The translations under genes were made by a program, and so were the position numbers. From Kribbella sp. NBC_01245 (GTDB lineage: Bacteria > Actinomycetota > Actinomycetes > Propionibacteriales > Kribbellaceae), in assembly GCF_036226525.1 (NCBI RefSeq), contig NZ_CP108487.1, forward strand, positions 1,178,001-1,242,000: a stretch of DNA of 64,000 bases. Direction: 5' to 3'. Numbering within the stretch: position 1 is the stretch's first letter; each line of letters starts with the position of its first letter. Below the pieces are notes generated by a model that was not told the origin of the DNA, did not search any database, and saw only the letters and a program-made list of their open reading frames with translations. Shown here piece after piece: positions 18,782 to 27,352 of the stretch.

Positions 18782-20026
18782 ATGGTTCACGTCGTTCTCG
18801 TCTCCGGCTGGCAAACCGTCAACATCGGCGACGTCGCCCATACGCCAGGCGCGCTCCGAGCCTTTCAGCGCTACGCACCGGAGGCGAAGCTGACGCTGTG
18901 GGCTCGCAGCATCGACGAGGGCGTACGGCAGATGCTCGGCCGCTACTTTCCGGACGTCGAGATCGTCGAGGACCGGGTCGTGCCCGGCGAGCCGCTCAGC
19001 CCGGATCTGGAACGGTTGTTTGCCGAAGGCGACCTTTTGGTCCACGGGTCGGGGCCATCGCTCGTTGCCAAGGTGGAGGTCGCCGAATGGCATCGGCGGA
19101 CCGGAAAGCCGCATGGCATTTTCGGGGTGACAGTAGATCCGCTCCGGCCGTACGGCTCGACGCTGGCCCGGGCGGCGAGCATGGTCAGCGCGATCGACGG
19201 TGACCTGCTCAGCGAGCTCGAGCGCGAGGTGCTCGACACGGCCGCGTTCGTCTACTGCCGGGACTCGTTGACCGAGCGGTTCCTGGCCGGCCAGAACCTC
19301 AGGGCGTCGACGACAGCGTTCGGTCCGGACGCCACCGTGATGTTCGACGTGGTCGACGACGGTGACGGCCAGGCGGTCCTCGCGGAGTACGGGTTGAAGC
19401 CCGGACGCTTCCTCTGCGTCGTACCGCGGCTGCGTTTCACGCCGTACCACCAGATCCGGAACTACCCACCCGGGGCCGAGGATGTTCGCCGGACGGCCTA
19501 CAACGCGGGCTATCTGAAGTCCGACTTGGACGTTCTGCGGCAGACCGTGATCGGCTGGGTGCGAGCCACTGGCGAGCCGGCGCTCATCGTGCCGGAGATG
19601 AGCTACGCGATGGAAGTCGCCGAGGCCGAGTTCGCGGGGACCTTCCCTGCCGACGTGGCGGGCCTGGTTCACATCCTGCCGCGGTTCTGGGACCTGACCG
19701 AGGCGGCCGCGGTGTACCGGCGGGCTGGCGCGGTCGTGAGCATGGAGTGCCACTCACCTCTGATCGCGTTGGCGGAAGGTGTGCCGTCGGTCTACCTGCG
19801 TCAGCCGACCGACACGATCAAGGGCCAGATGTACAACGATCTCGGACTGCCGTTCGTCGAGCTGGGTCCGGGGGCCGAAGCTGAGGCCGGGCAACTCCTG
19901 CAGAAGATCGTCGACGACCGGCCGGCCGCGGCCGAAGGCGCGCGGCAGGCGCGGGACGGCGCGCAGGAGCGCGTGCGGGGGATGGTCGAGGTCGCCATCG
20001 CAGCGGTCGGCAGCAGGATCCACTGA
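18782..20026 (+). CDS. Polysaccharide pyruvyl transferase-family protein
   Basis: 414 aa. The N-terminus VVLVSGWQTVNIGDVAHTPG is the glycine-rich NxGD entry motif of the pyruvyl transferase family (CsaB/WcaK-like). Further motifs are LLVHGSGPSLV, FVYCRDSLTERFL, AFGPDATVMF and the C-terminal SMECHSPLIALAEGVPSVYL (H of the GxRLH/ECH region). Family members transfer pyruvate from PEP to sugars; here, as first gene of a sugar-import operon, it may instead handle imported oligosaccharides, which is inference. It has no signal peptide. Its stop shares bases with the next start (TGATG). A truncated paralogue lies at 13649. Confidence 0.8.
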   Translation: MVHVVLVSGWQTVNIGDVAHTPGALRAFQRYAPEAKLTLWARSIDEGVRQMLGRYFPDVEIVEDRVVPGEPLSPDLERLFAEGDLLVHGSGPSLVAKVEVAEWHRRTGKPHGIFGVTVDPLRPYGSTLARAASMVSAIDGDLLSELEREVLDTAAFVYCRDSLTERFLAGQNLRASTTAFGPDATVMFDVVDDGDGQAVLAEYGLKPGRFLCVVPRLRFTPYHQIRNYPPGAEDVRRTAYNAGYLKSDLDVLRQTVIGWVRATGEPALIVPEMSYAMEVAEAEFAGTFPADVAGLVHILPRFWDLTEAAAVYRRAGAVVSMECHSPLIALAEGVPSVYLRQPTDTIKGQMYNDLGLPFVELGPGAEAEAGQLLQKIVDDRPAAAEGARQARDGAQERVRGMVEVAIAAVGSRIH

Positions 20027-21012
20027 TGTCGTCGGGGATCAAGGTGCGGCCGGAGGCCGGCGCAGATCCCGGTGCGCCGGCCGGCCGCGAGACGCGCGTC
20101 CGCGGACAGCTCGCGGCCCGATGGCACCGGGACCGGGTGCTGCTCGTGCTCGCAGTACCGGGCGTGATCGTCCTGGTGCTGTTCCACTACCTGCCGCTGC
20201 TGGGCAACGTGATCGCCTTCCAGGACTACCAGCCGTTCCTCGGCATCAGCGGATCGGATTTCGTTGGCCTGAGCAACTTCTCGGTCATCTTCAACGGTGA
20301 CCCGGAGTTCCTGAACGCGCTCGTCAACACACTGATCATCACGATGGTCCAGGTGCTGTTCGTATTCCCGTTGCCGATCGCGTTGGCCCTGGTCCTCAAC
20401 TCGATGCTGAACGAACGAGCCAAGCAGCTGACGCAGTCGATCCTCTACCTGCCGCACTTCCTGTCCTGGGTCATCGTCGTGGCGTTGTTCCAGCAGATGT
20501 TCGGCAACGGCGGAATGCTGAACGAGTGGCTGCGTTCCGCGAACCTGGGAACCTTCCAGATCATCGGCGTACCGGAGCTGTTCAAACTGCTGATCACGTC
20601 GCAGGTGATCTGGAAGGACACCGGATGGTCGACCATCATCTTCCTGGCCGCGCTCTCCAAGGTCGACCTGAACCTGTACGAGGCAGCGGCGATCGACCGG
20701 GCCGGCCCGCTTCGGCAGCTGTGGCACGTCACGCTGCCCGCGATCCGGCCGGTGATCGTCCTGCTGCTGATCCTGCGGCTGGGTGATTCGCTCACGGTCG
20801 GGTTCGAGCAGATCCTCCTGCAGCAGGGTCCGGTCGGCGCGCAGGCTTCCGAAGTGCTCGACACCTACGTCTACAACAACGGGATCATCGGCGGGAACTG
20901 GGGTGTCTCGGCCGCGGTCGGCTTGGTGAAGGGCGTCGTCGGCGTGGTTCTCGTCCTCGGAGCGAACCGGCTCGCCCACGCTATGGGGGAGCGGGGGGTG
21001 TACTCGAAATGA
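20026..21012 (+). CDS. CUT1 sugar ABC transporter permease, LplB-like
   Basis: 328 aa with six predicted membrane helices; the first is VLLVLAVPGVIVLVLFHYLP. The cytoplasmic EAA loop for docking an ATPase is EAAAIDRAGPLRQLWHVTLP near residue 220. The NxxGLSNF and NTLIITMV patterns are typical of the LplB/YtcP oligosaccharide importers often found with polysaccharide lyases. It overlaps both neighbours by 1-4 bases. It forms the channel with the next gene. No ATPase gene is present in this operon, so it probably shares a genome-wide MsmK/UgpC-type ATPase. Confidence 0.92.
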   Translation: MSSGIKVRPEAGADPGAPAGRETRVRGQLAARWHRDRVLLVLAVPGVIVLVLFHYLPLLGNVIAFQDYQPFLGISGSDFVGLSNFSVIFNGDPEFLNALVNTLIITMVQVLFVFPLPIALALVLNSMLNERAKQLTQSILYLPHFLSWVIVVALFQQMFGNGGMLNEWLRSANLGTFQIIGVPELFKLLITSQVIWKDTGWSTIIFLAALSKVDLNLYEAAAIDRAGPLRQLWHVTLPAIRPVIVLLLILRLGDSLTVGFEQILLQQGPVGAQASEVLDTYVYNNGIIGGNWGVSAAVGLVKGVVGVVLVLGANRLAHAMGERGVYSK

Positions 21013-21959
21013 CCGGACTACTGGAGACCACCGCTGAACGCCGGGCGCGGCGCAACCGTCAACCGGCGTCGGACGAGCGGCCTGCCTGGATGGGACGGCA
21101 ACCGCGCTGGGTGACCGCGGCGCGCGGTGCGGTGCTGACCGTCGCCTGCTTGGCGGTGATCGTCCCGTTCGTCGCCGTCGTGATGACGAGTCTGGCGCCG
21201 CAACGCGACATCAGCGCGCGCGGCGGGCTCGTCCTCTTCACCAGCGAGCCGTCGCTCGCGGCGTACCGGGCCGTTCTGTCGGGAGGAGTGGTGACGCGGG
21301 CCCTCAGCGTGTCGGTGGTGGTCACCGTTGTGGGCACCGTCCTGTCGCTGGCCTGCACCATCATGCTCGCGTACGCCCTGTCGCGGCCGGGATCGCTGTT
21401 GCACAAGCCCATCCTGCTGATGACACTGTTCACCCTCTTGTTCAATCCGGGCATGATCCCGATGTACCTGACAGTCAAGCAACTCGGGCTGATCGACAAC
21501 CTGGCGGCGTTGATCCTGCCGGTGGTGGTCAACGCCTTCAACGTGATCGTGATGCGGTCCTTCTTCCTCGAGCTGCCCAGTGAGCTGACCGAGTCGGCGA
21601 AGCTCGACGGGGCCGGCGAACTCCGGATCCTCACCCTCATCGTCCTGCCGCTCTCGAAGGCCGTCGTCGCGGTGGTCGGCTTGTTCTACGCGGTCGCCTA
21701 CTGGAACGCGTTCTTCTCTGCCCTGCTCTACCTGCCGTCGCCGGAGAAGTGGCCGCTGCAGCTGGTCCTGCGAACGTTCGTCGTGAACCAGACGCCGCTC
21801 GGTACGGACGAGCTCTCGGCGTCGACCGAGTCGCTGCCACCCCAGGCATCGATCCAGATGGCGATTCTGGTCATGTCCATCATCCCGATCCTGATCATCT
21901 ACCCGTTCATCCAGAAGCACTTCAGCAAGGGACTTCTGATCGGCGCCGTCAAAGGCTGA
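21009..21959 (+). CDS. CUT1 sugar ABC transporter permease, YtcP-like
   Basis: 316 aa, six membrane helices. The EAA loop is ESAKLDGAGELRILTLIVLP near residue 196. The C-terminus IIYPFIQKHFSKGLLIGAVK is the signature ending of LplC/YtcP-type permeases. The start overlaps the previous stop (ATGA). It pairs with the LplB-like permease to import oligosaccharide delivered by the lipoprotein encoded next. Confidence 0.92.
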   Translation: MTGLLETTAERRARRNRQPASDERPAWMGRQPRWVTAARGAVLTVACLAVIVPFVAVVMTSLAPQRDISARGGLVLFTSEPSLAAYRAVLSGGVVTRALSVSVVVTVVGTVLSLACTIMLAYALSRPGSLLHKPILLMTLFTLLFNPGMIPMYLTVKQLGLIDNLAALILPVVVNAFNVIVMRSFFLELPSELTESAKLDGAGELRILTLIVLPLSKAVVAVVGLFYAVAYWNAFFSALLYLPSPEKWPLQLVLRTFVVNQTPLGTDELSASTESLPPQASIQMAILVMSIIPILIIYPFIQKHFSKGLLIGAVKG

Positions 21960-21995
21960 TCGACCGGACGCCCGCCATGAGGAGGGACCTTAACC

Positions 21996-23624
21996 ATGGA
22001 TTCGCTTTCGCGCCGTACGTTGCTCAAAGGGCTGTCCGCGGCAGCCGTCGCAGGTGCCGCCGGATCAGCTCTCGGCTGCTCCGCCAAGACGACGACGAGT
22101 TCCTCCGGCCGAATCGGAGCGGACATTCTCCCGACGTTCGTCCAGGCAGGGAACGCCGAACCCGCGCTGAAGAGCGCAAGCCCGCTCGGCATGAGCGGGT
22201 ACTTCGAGTACCCGCCGAACCCCGTCGCGGCGGTCAGTAAGCCCCCGCTGCCGGGTGGCCAGGTCTCCGCTCTCACCTACACCTTCGACCCGGTGGCGCC
22301 CGGCAAGTCCGGCAATCCGCTGTGGCAGGAGGTCGACAAGCGACTTGGTGGAAAGCTCGACATCACGTACGCGCCGGCGGCTGACTACGCTCAACGGTTC
22401 GCGACGACCGTGGCCGGCGGGGATCTGCCCGATCTGGTGTCGATCTACGGCTCGGTGCAGCAGTTGCCCGCGTTGCTGAAGGCAAAGTTCACCGACTTGA
22501 CCGAGTACTTGTCGGGCGATGCCGTCAAGGACTATCCGAACCTGGCGGGTCTGTCCACCGATTCGTGGCGCAAGACCGTGTACGGCAACGCCTTGTGGGG
22601 AGTACCGATCGCCCGGGTACCGATCCCGTCGGTCGCCTGGATCCGCGCCGACCTCGTCGCCGGTACCGGACTGCCCGCGCAGCCCAAGAACGTCGGAGAG
22701 TTCAAGGCACTGCTGAAGGGGCTGACCAACGAGCGCAAGTCCCGCTGGGCCTGCGGCGATCCGGGCAGCACCCTGACCATGATCGCCGCCTCCTTGGGCA
22801 TCCCCGGCACCTGGATCGAGGACGGCGGGAAGTTCACCTCCAACATCGAGCTCGAGGAGTACGAGAAGGCGCTGGCCGACACCCGCGAGCTAGCCGACGC
22901 CGGCGTCTTCCATCCGGACGGCCTGGTGGCGTCCAACAACCAACGCAACGACTGGTTCACCAACGGGACCACGCCGATCGTCTTCGGCGGGTACGCCGGC
23001 TGGAGCAAGTACGAGATGTGGGGAGCCGAGGTGCCGGGCTTCAAGCTCGGGTCGCTAGCGATGTTCGGCTACGACGCGACGAGCAAGCCCTTACATCCTC
23101 GGGGGAGTGCGGCTCAGGCGTTCACCGCTGTGACCCAGGCCGAACCGGACCGGGTCCGCGAGGTGCTCCGGGTACTCGATTGGCTGGCCGCGCCGTTCGG
23201 ATCTTCCGAGTATCTCCTGCGCAACTTCGGGATCGAGGGACAGACATTCAAGTTCGAGGGCAAGGAGCCGATCTTGAACTCGCGTGGCCAGAATCTGCGG
23301 CTGGTGCCGTTCGGGTACGTCTCCGGACCGACCCTGGCCATCTACGACCCGGGCCGGCGCGATGTCACCCAGGCTCGCTTCGACTACCAGGAAGCCGCTC
23401 TGCCGATTCTCGCCCCTGATCCGACCCAGGGCCTGTACTCCGAGACCGATGCGGCCAAAGGTCTGCAGTTGGGCAAGGGCCTGACCGATGCGCGGAACGG
23501 CATCTTGGCTGGACGCGCACCCGTGTCGAGCTGGAAGGAGGCCGTGACCAAGTGGCGCAACGGCGGCGGCGACAAGATCCGGGCTGAGTATCAGCAGGCT
23601 TTCTCGGAGGCGGGACCCAAATGA
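21996..23624 (+). CDS. Tat-exported sugar-binding lipoprotein of the ABC importer
   Basis: 542 aa, the long LplA-type solute-binding class. The N-terminus has a twin-arginine motif SRRTLLKG (R6, R7) and a lipobox ending SALGC (C28), so it is probably folded in the cytoplasm, exported by Tat and lipid-anchored outside. The binding domain begins with ALTYTFDPVAPGKSGNPLWQ. ATGAGGAGGGACC supplies the ribosome site. It should capture oligosaccharides released by the secreted lyases; the substrate is inferred as uronate-containing. Confidence 0.92.
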   Translation: MDSLSRRTLLKGLSAAAVAGAAGSALGCSAKTTTSSSGRIGADILPTFVQAGNAEPALKSASPLGMSGYFEYPPNPVAAVSKPPLPGGQVSALTYTFDPVAPGKSGNPLWQEVDKRLGGKLDITYAPAADYAQRFATTVAGGDLPDLVSIYGSVQQLPALLKAKFTDLTEYLSGDAVKDYPNLAGLSTDSWRKTVYGNALWGVPIARVPIPSVAWIRADLVAGTGLPAQPKNVGEFKALLKGLTNERKSRWACGDPGSTLTMIAASLGIPGTWIEDGGKFTSNIELEEYEKALADTRELADAGVFHPDGLVASNNQRNDWFTNGTTPIVFGGYAGWSKYEMWGAEVPGFKLGSLAMFGYDATSKPLHPRGSAAQAFTAVTQAEPDRVREVLRVLDWLAAPFGSSEYLLRNFGIEGQTFKFEGKEPILNSRGQNLRLVPFGYVSGPTLAIYDPGRRDVTQARFDYQEAALPILAPDPTQGLYSETDAAKGLQLGKGLTDARNGILAGRAPVSSWKEAVTKWRNGGGDKIRAEYQQAFSEAGPK

Positions 23625-24685
23625 GCCGTCAGCTGGTGGCCCGAGCCGACGAGTTCCTGGCCGGTCGGCCGTACTCCATCCTCGACCGTGAGCCGTCGGA
23701 CTGGGCCGGAGATGCCCACGACTACTACTCGGTCGGCAACTACTCCTGGCCGAATCCGGAGACAGCCGACGGTCTGCCGTACATCAGGGTCGACGGCCGG
23801 CGGAACCCGGACGCGTGGAGCGATCGCTACGACAAACGGCGGTTCCGGCAGACGGTCGCGGCCGTCAACACCTTGGTGCAAGCTCACCTCCGAACCGGCG
23901 AGGCACGCTACGCCGACGCCGCGGTCGAACGTCTCGAACGCTGGTTCCTGGACCCGGCGACCGCGATGCGCCCCAACTTCGCTCACGCTGCCGCGCTGCC
24001 CGGTCAGCACGACGGTGCGGCGATCGGGCAGATCGAGGCGACGCTGCTGACCGACCTCCTGGATCACGTCGACCTGCTGGTGAGGGCCGGACGATTCACC
24101 GAAGGCCTCCCGCTCCTGCAGGACTGGTTCGCCGAGTTGACCCACTGGATGCGGTCGAGCGAACTCGGCCGGCAGGAAGAATTGATGCCCAACAACCACG
24201 GAGTTTGGTGGGACGCGCAGGTACTGCGCTATCTGCAGTTCGTGGATGATCGGACCGCACTCACCGAGATCCTCGATCGGTTCGACATCCGGCTGCGCCA
24301 CATCGCTGCCGGCGGCGCGCTCCCGAGAGAACTGGCTCGTCCCGACTCGTTGCTCTACACCGTCTACTGTCTACGAGCCTTCGCCGTCTGCTGTCGAGTC
24401 GCAGCTGCTGAAGGCCGCGAGCTCTGGAACGCGCCCGCCGAACCCGGCTTCGGCAGTCTCCGCGACGCGTTCCACTTCTGGGCCGGCCACGCCAACGACG
24501 ACCGTCGATGGATCTGGCCCCGGCAGCCCTCAGACCTCGACCGAACCGCTCTCTGGCTCGCCGACGAAGCCGCCGCCGTCTACCAGACCCCGAGCCTCAA
24601 AGCGTTCGCGGAAACCCTGCGAAGGCAAGACCTACCCGCCCCCGAGATCCCGTCAACCGCAGCCATGGAACAGACCCCGACTTAA
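23621..24685 (+). CDS. Alginate-lyase-family (PL5-like) cytoplasmic enzyme
   Basis: 354 aa, all-alpha. Motifs are YYSVGNYSWPNPETADGLPY near residue 35 and MPNNHGVWWDAQVLRYLQF near 190; the NNHG..(W/Y)D pattern carries the catalytic N/H of the alginate lyase family (PF05426). A C-terminal RPDSLLYTVYCLRAF helix also fits. No signal peptide is visible, so it should act on imported oligomers by beta-elimination. It overlaps the lipoprotein gene by 4 bases (ATGA), placing it in the importer operon. Substrate could be alginate, but family members also act on other uronans. Confidence 0.85.
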   Translation: MSRQLVARADEFLAGRPYSILDREPSDWAGDAHDYYSVGNYSWPNPETADGLPYIRVDGRRNPDAWSDRYDKRRFRQTVAAVNTLVQAHLRTGEARYADAAVERLERWFLDPATAMRPNFAHAAALPGQHDGAAIGQIEATLLTDLLDHVDLLVRAGRFTEGLPLLQDWFAELTHWMRSSELGRQEELMPNNHGVWWDAQVLRYLQFVDDRTALTEILDRFDIRLRHIAAGGALPRELARPDSLLYTVYCLRAFAVCCRVAAAEGRELWNAPAEPGFGSLRDAFHFWAGHANDDRRWIWPRQPSDLDRTALWLADEAAAVYQTPSLKAFAETLRRQDLPAPEIPSTAAMEQTPT

Positions 24686-24698
24686 AGGAGTGACACAG

Positions 24699-25679
24699 AT
24701 GCAGATCCCAGCACCTAGTCGACTTGCTCGACAGACGATGGCCCTCGCCGTGGCGTTGACCCTGAGCGCCTCGGTGGGTGTCGCCGCCGTGACGAACCCA
24801 CAACCCGCCAGTGCGGCGGCAGCCGCGGTCCCCAGCTACTCGGCGGGTATCGCCGGCCGGACCTGGACGATCGAGAACGCCGCTGCGTGCAGTGCGGAGA
24901 TCGGTGCCGGCGGCAACCTCAGGGAGGGCGAAGGCTACTTTCCGGGCAAGTGTCAGGGAGCCGGGGAGGCACCCCAGATCACCGGGACCTCGGAGGCGCG
25001 GGCGTTGACGTTCCGCACGGACAAGGACTTCAGGTACCCAGGCGCTATCGTTGAGGACGCCGCCAAGAACACCTGGAAGGACGCTGCTGGAAATACCCTC
25101 CGGGACCGCTCGGAGCTGGCGACGGGGTGGGATCTGCCGTTCCACACCGATGTGTGGGTCGGGTTCGACGTTCGTATTCCTGCGGGCGTCGATGACGTGA
25201 CGGGCAGCGGGGCGTACGTGCTGCAGCTGTGGCAGTGCACCGCGAACCCGATCGGCGGTGTGCGCATCCAGTCAGGCGCCGGCAACGGACACAATGTCCA
25301 GTTCGTGCGCCGTGGCGAGGCGCCGGGCGTGGACTACAACACGTCGATGGCGACCAGGAGCGTCGGGGTCAACGAGTGGCATTCCTTCGTCATCAAGTAT
25401 CACGTGAAGCCCTACCACGACGGTGCGGCGAAGGGGAGTATCGCGGTCTACCACAAGAGAGTGGGAGCGACCACCGTTGAGGAGAAGGTCTTCGAGCAGG
25501 ATGAGTACTTCGGCTACGCGACGCGTTCCATCTGCAAGGATGACTCCTTCAAGAACGAATTCAGGATCAAGTTCGGCATGTACAAGGACTACCAGCCGGG
25601 CGCGACGTTCCGTTCCGACTTCCGCAACGTGAGGATCGGCGCCAGCAAAGCGGCGGTGCAGCCCTACAACCGCGGTTGA
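24699..25679 (+). CDS. Secreted jelly-roll polysaccharide lyase (heparin lyase I/PL20-like)
   Basis: 326 aa. The ATG with AAAGGAG eight bases upstream was chosen; the longer open frame upstream lies inside the previous gene. A signal peptide runs to about residue 40 (ASA). The beta-jelly-roll has the family pattern WVGFDVRIPAGV, YVLQLWQC, EWHSFVIKYHVKPYHDG and the closing FRIKFGMYKD, as in the PF14099 lyase fold. Four cysteines may form disulfides outside the cell. It probably cleaves a uronic-acid polysaccharide, completing the secreted half of the locus. It is last in the operon, followed by a terminator. Confidence 0.8.
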   Translation: MQIPAPSRLARQTMALAVALTLSASVGVAAVTNPQPASAAAAAVPSYSAGIAGRTWTIENAAACSAEIGAGGNLREGEGYFPGKCQGAGEAPQITGTSEARALTFRTDKDFRYPGAIVEDAAKNTWKDAAGNTLRDRSELATGWDLPFHTDVWVGFDVRIPAGVDDVTGSGAYVLQLWQCTANPIGGVRIQSGAGNGHNVQFVRRGEAPGVDYNTSMATRSVGVNEWHSFVIKYHVKPYHDGAAKGSIAVYHKRVGATTVEEKVFEQDEYFGYATRSICKDDSFKNEFRIKFGMYKDYQPGATFRSDFRNVRIGASKAAVQPYNRG

Positions 25680-25686
25680 CTCCCGC

Positions 25687-25722
25687 GCACGGGAGTTGCC
25701 GCTGATGCGGCAATTCCCGTGC
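25687..25722 (+). terminator. Strong intrinsic terminator of the transporter/lyase operon
   Basis: GCACGGGAGTTGCCGC-tgat-GCGGCAATTCCCGTGC gives a 16-bp stem with one G.T pair, then TTCGTCT. It lies 8 bases after the last lyase stop. Confidence 0.85.
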
Positions 25723-25800
25723 TTCGTCTCCCGCGACCTGGCATGCACGGGAATTGAGCGGCTCTCGGTTCAGTCCGGTTCGCAGACGTAAGCTCCGGCC

Positions 25801-26085
25801 GCGTTCAGGCAGCGGATCGCGGCTGCGGAATCGGCGATGGCCCGGCTGCAACGGGCGTTCGAAGCGGGTTGGGGTCCGGAGGCGCTGACCGGTCTGTACA
25901 ACGCGCCGTCGCTGAGAAGAGGGCGGCCCAGGCGGGGCTCGAGTCACTGCAGCCGACGCAGCGCACGACTAGTCGGGGGGATCCGGATAGCCTTGGGCCA
26001 GTTCGGTGGCATGACAGCAGTGTTCGACCAAGCGGACCGGCACGAGTTGTACGCCGCTGAAAGGCCACAAGGTCTCTGCAACTAA
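25801..26085 (+). pseudogene. Frameshifted serine recombinase C-terminal relic D
   Basis: Three frames in succession give recombinase sequence. First FRQRIAAAESAMARLQRAFE then AGWGPEALTGLYN (to about 25905), then AVAEKRAAQAGLESLQPTQR in a second frame, then LGQFGGMTAVFDQADRHELY back in the first frame. That is the coiled-coil and C-terminal order of actinobacterial large serine recombinases, with at least two frameshifts. It then runs into repeat copy 2, whose frame again reads CVRGGT. The 25680-26292 interval has no intact gene. Confidence 0.6.
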
Positions 26086-26118
26086 AAGAGCCGCGGGTCT
26101 GTGTTAGACCTGCGGCTC
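26083..26118 (-). terminator. Intrinsic terminator (minus strand), repeat copy 2
   Basis: Hairpin arms GAGCCGCAGGTCT and AGACCCGCGGCTC with TTTTAG following on the minus strand. It is the near copy of the terminator at 11755 and could still stop minus-strand transcription leaving the SARP gene. Confidence 0.65.
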
Positions 26119-26160
26119 GTTTGTGTCCGAGGAGGAACACGGACCTTAACCACACGCCTT
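26083..26160. repeat. Dispersed repeat copy 2 (terminator + TGTGTCCGAGG segment)
   Basis: Direct repeat of 11755-11833 in the same orientation. The two copies flank the 14-kb polysaccharide locus exactly, and this copy also marks the left edge of the polyketide cluster. Confidence 0.65.
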
Positions 26161-26292
26161 GAGCTTGTTCCACACGGACCGCAAGGTCCGTGGTTGGTCG
26201 GCTGATCCACACTTGGACGTCGGGACGGACATGCTTCCCGGCGGACCCCCAGGCGTGTCTGCTTCCGTCGACTCCTGGCATCGCTAAATGCC

Positions 26293-27204
26293 TTAGCCGG
26301 CGCGGCCCGAGGTCGATGCCAGTTCGCGTTGCGTGTCACCGCCTGACGTGCGCGGGAAGTCTTGCCGGACTCGGGCCTTCAACGTCAGCATGTCGTGGCT
26401 CGGAGCGATTCCGAGGTCGCGAGTCAGCGACTCGAGGAAGGTGCTGATCCGCTGTCGCGCGTGTGCGAGGCGCCCGTGTGCGAGGTCGGCCTCGACGATG
26501 GTGATGATGGCGAGCTGGTTGTACGGGTCGTCGATCAGCATCTGGTGGGCATATTCGAGGGACTCGTCGACCTGGCCGCGCACGCCGTGGATCTGTACGA
26601 GACGTAGCAGTGCCTCGCGCTGTAGCGCCTGGTACCGGCGGCGATGCGGCGTGAGCCACTGTTCCTGCGAGTTGTCGTCTTCCAGGAGCCGCCTGTTCAT
26701 GTGGCCCACGACCTTGCCGTAGTAGAAGCAAGCCCGCTGTGCGTCCCCGCGACTGTCGCTCATGCGGCCCTGGTCGAAGAGGCGGTCGACCTCGGCGGTG
26801 TCGGTCCACCACTCGTCGTCGGCCTCGAAGCGGTAGAAATTGTTGCTACTGCGGCGGATGTATGACGACTCCTTGCCTGGGCGCAGGTCCGGTTCGAGCA
26901 TGCGGCGCAGGCAGTGCATTGCGACGTGGAAGCTACTCGCGGCCTTGTCCGGTGACGCCGCGGGGAACGCCAGGTCGATCAGCTCGTCGATCGAGCGCGG
27001 TTGGCCCGGATTGAGCAGGAACCACTTCAGCAACAGTTGAGCCTTCTCTCTGCGCTGGCTGCGCTGTCCCAGCGCCTCGCCGTCCCGGAACACCCGGAAC
27101 GGGCCGAACAGGTACGCGCGATAGACCGCCTTGTGCTCTCGCTCTCTGGGATGAACCCATTCCAGTGGCTCAAGCATCCCCACCCTACGGTTAACGCTGT
27201 TCAC
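26293..27204 (-). CDS. SARP-type (BTAD) transcriptional activator 1
   Basis: 303 aa from a GTG with GGAGGG eight bases upstream. An OmpR-like winged-helix DNA-binding domain (about 28-125) reads AYLFGPFRVFRDGEALGQRS and SIDELIDLAFPAASPDKAAS. It is followed by the BTAD helical domain (about 130-275) with YYGKVVGHMNRRLLEDDNSQ and LTRDLGIAPSHDMLTLKARV. It lacks the NB-ARC and TPR domains of large AfsR proteins. SARPs activate antibiotic clusters by binding direct heptamer repeats near -35. It stands at the left edge of the polyketide cluster, divergent from a TetR gene. Confidence 0.88.
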   Translation of the reverse strand: MNSVNRRVGMLEPLEWVHPREREHKAVYRAYLFGPFRVFRDGEALGQRSQRREKAQLLLKWFLLNPGQPRSIDELIDLAFPAASPDKAASSFHVAMHCLRRMLEPDLRPGKESSYIRRSSNNFYRFEADDEWWTDTAEVDRLFDQGRMSDSRGDAQRACFYYGKVVGHMNRRLLEDDNSQEQWLTPHRRRYQALQREALLRLVQIHGVRGQVDESLEYAHQMLIDDPYNQLAIITIVEADLAHGRLAHARQRISTFLESLTRDLGIAPSHDMLTLKARVRQDFPRTSGGDTQRELASTSGRAG

Positions 27205-27262
27205 TCTGATTGCCCTCCGTAACCCCAGTCGGTTGGCGTACGGCTTGTTAATGCCATTTAGG

Positions 27263-27277
27263 GTGAATGTGGTTCAC
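27263..27277. promoter_or_regulatory. Inverted repeat between SARP-1 and tetR
   Basis: GTGAA-tgtgg-TTCAC is a perfect 5-bp inverted repeat in the divergent promoter region, extended by GG...TGG context. A GTTCACTCTG half-site lies at about 27200 near the SARP start. It is a plausible TetR operator controlling both genes. Confidence 0.4.
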
Positions 27278-27352
27278 TGGAGTTGTCAAGCGTTACTGTT
27301 GCTCTGAAGGGCTGCGTTCCCTGTCGCAGGCCCTCATGGCCGGAGGTTGGCA

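Noticed and set aside
26093..26210. Second tRNA-Leu gene at the 26.1-kb repeat
   Set aside because: Only TGTGTCCGAGG and a CTCAAGG loop-like stretch resemble a tRNA; no acceptor pairing or T arm, so not called. The same holds at 11.8 kb.
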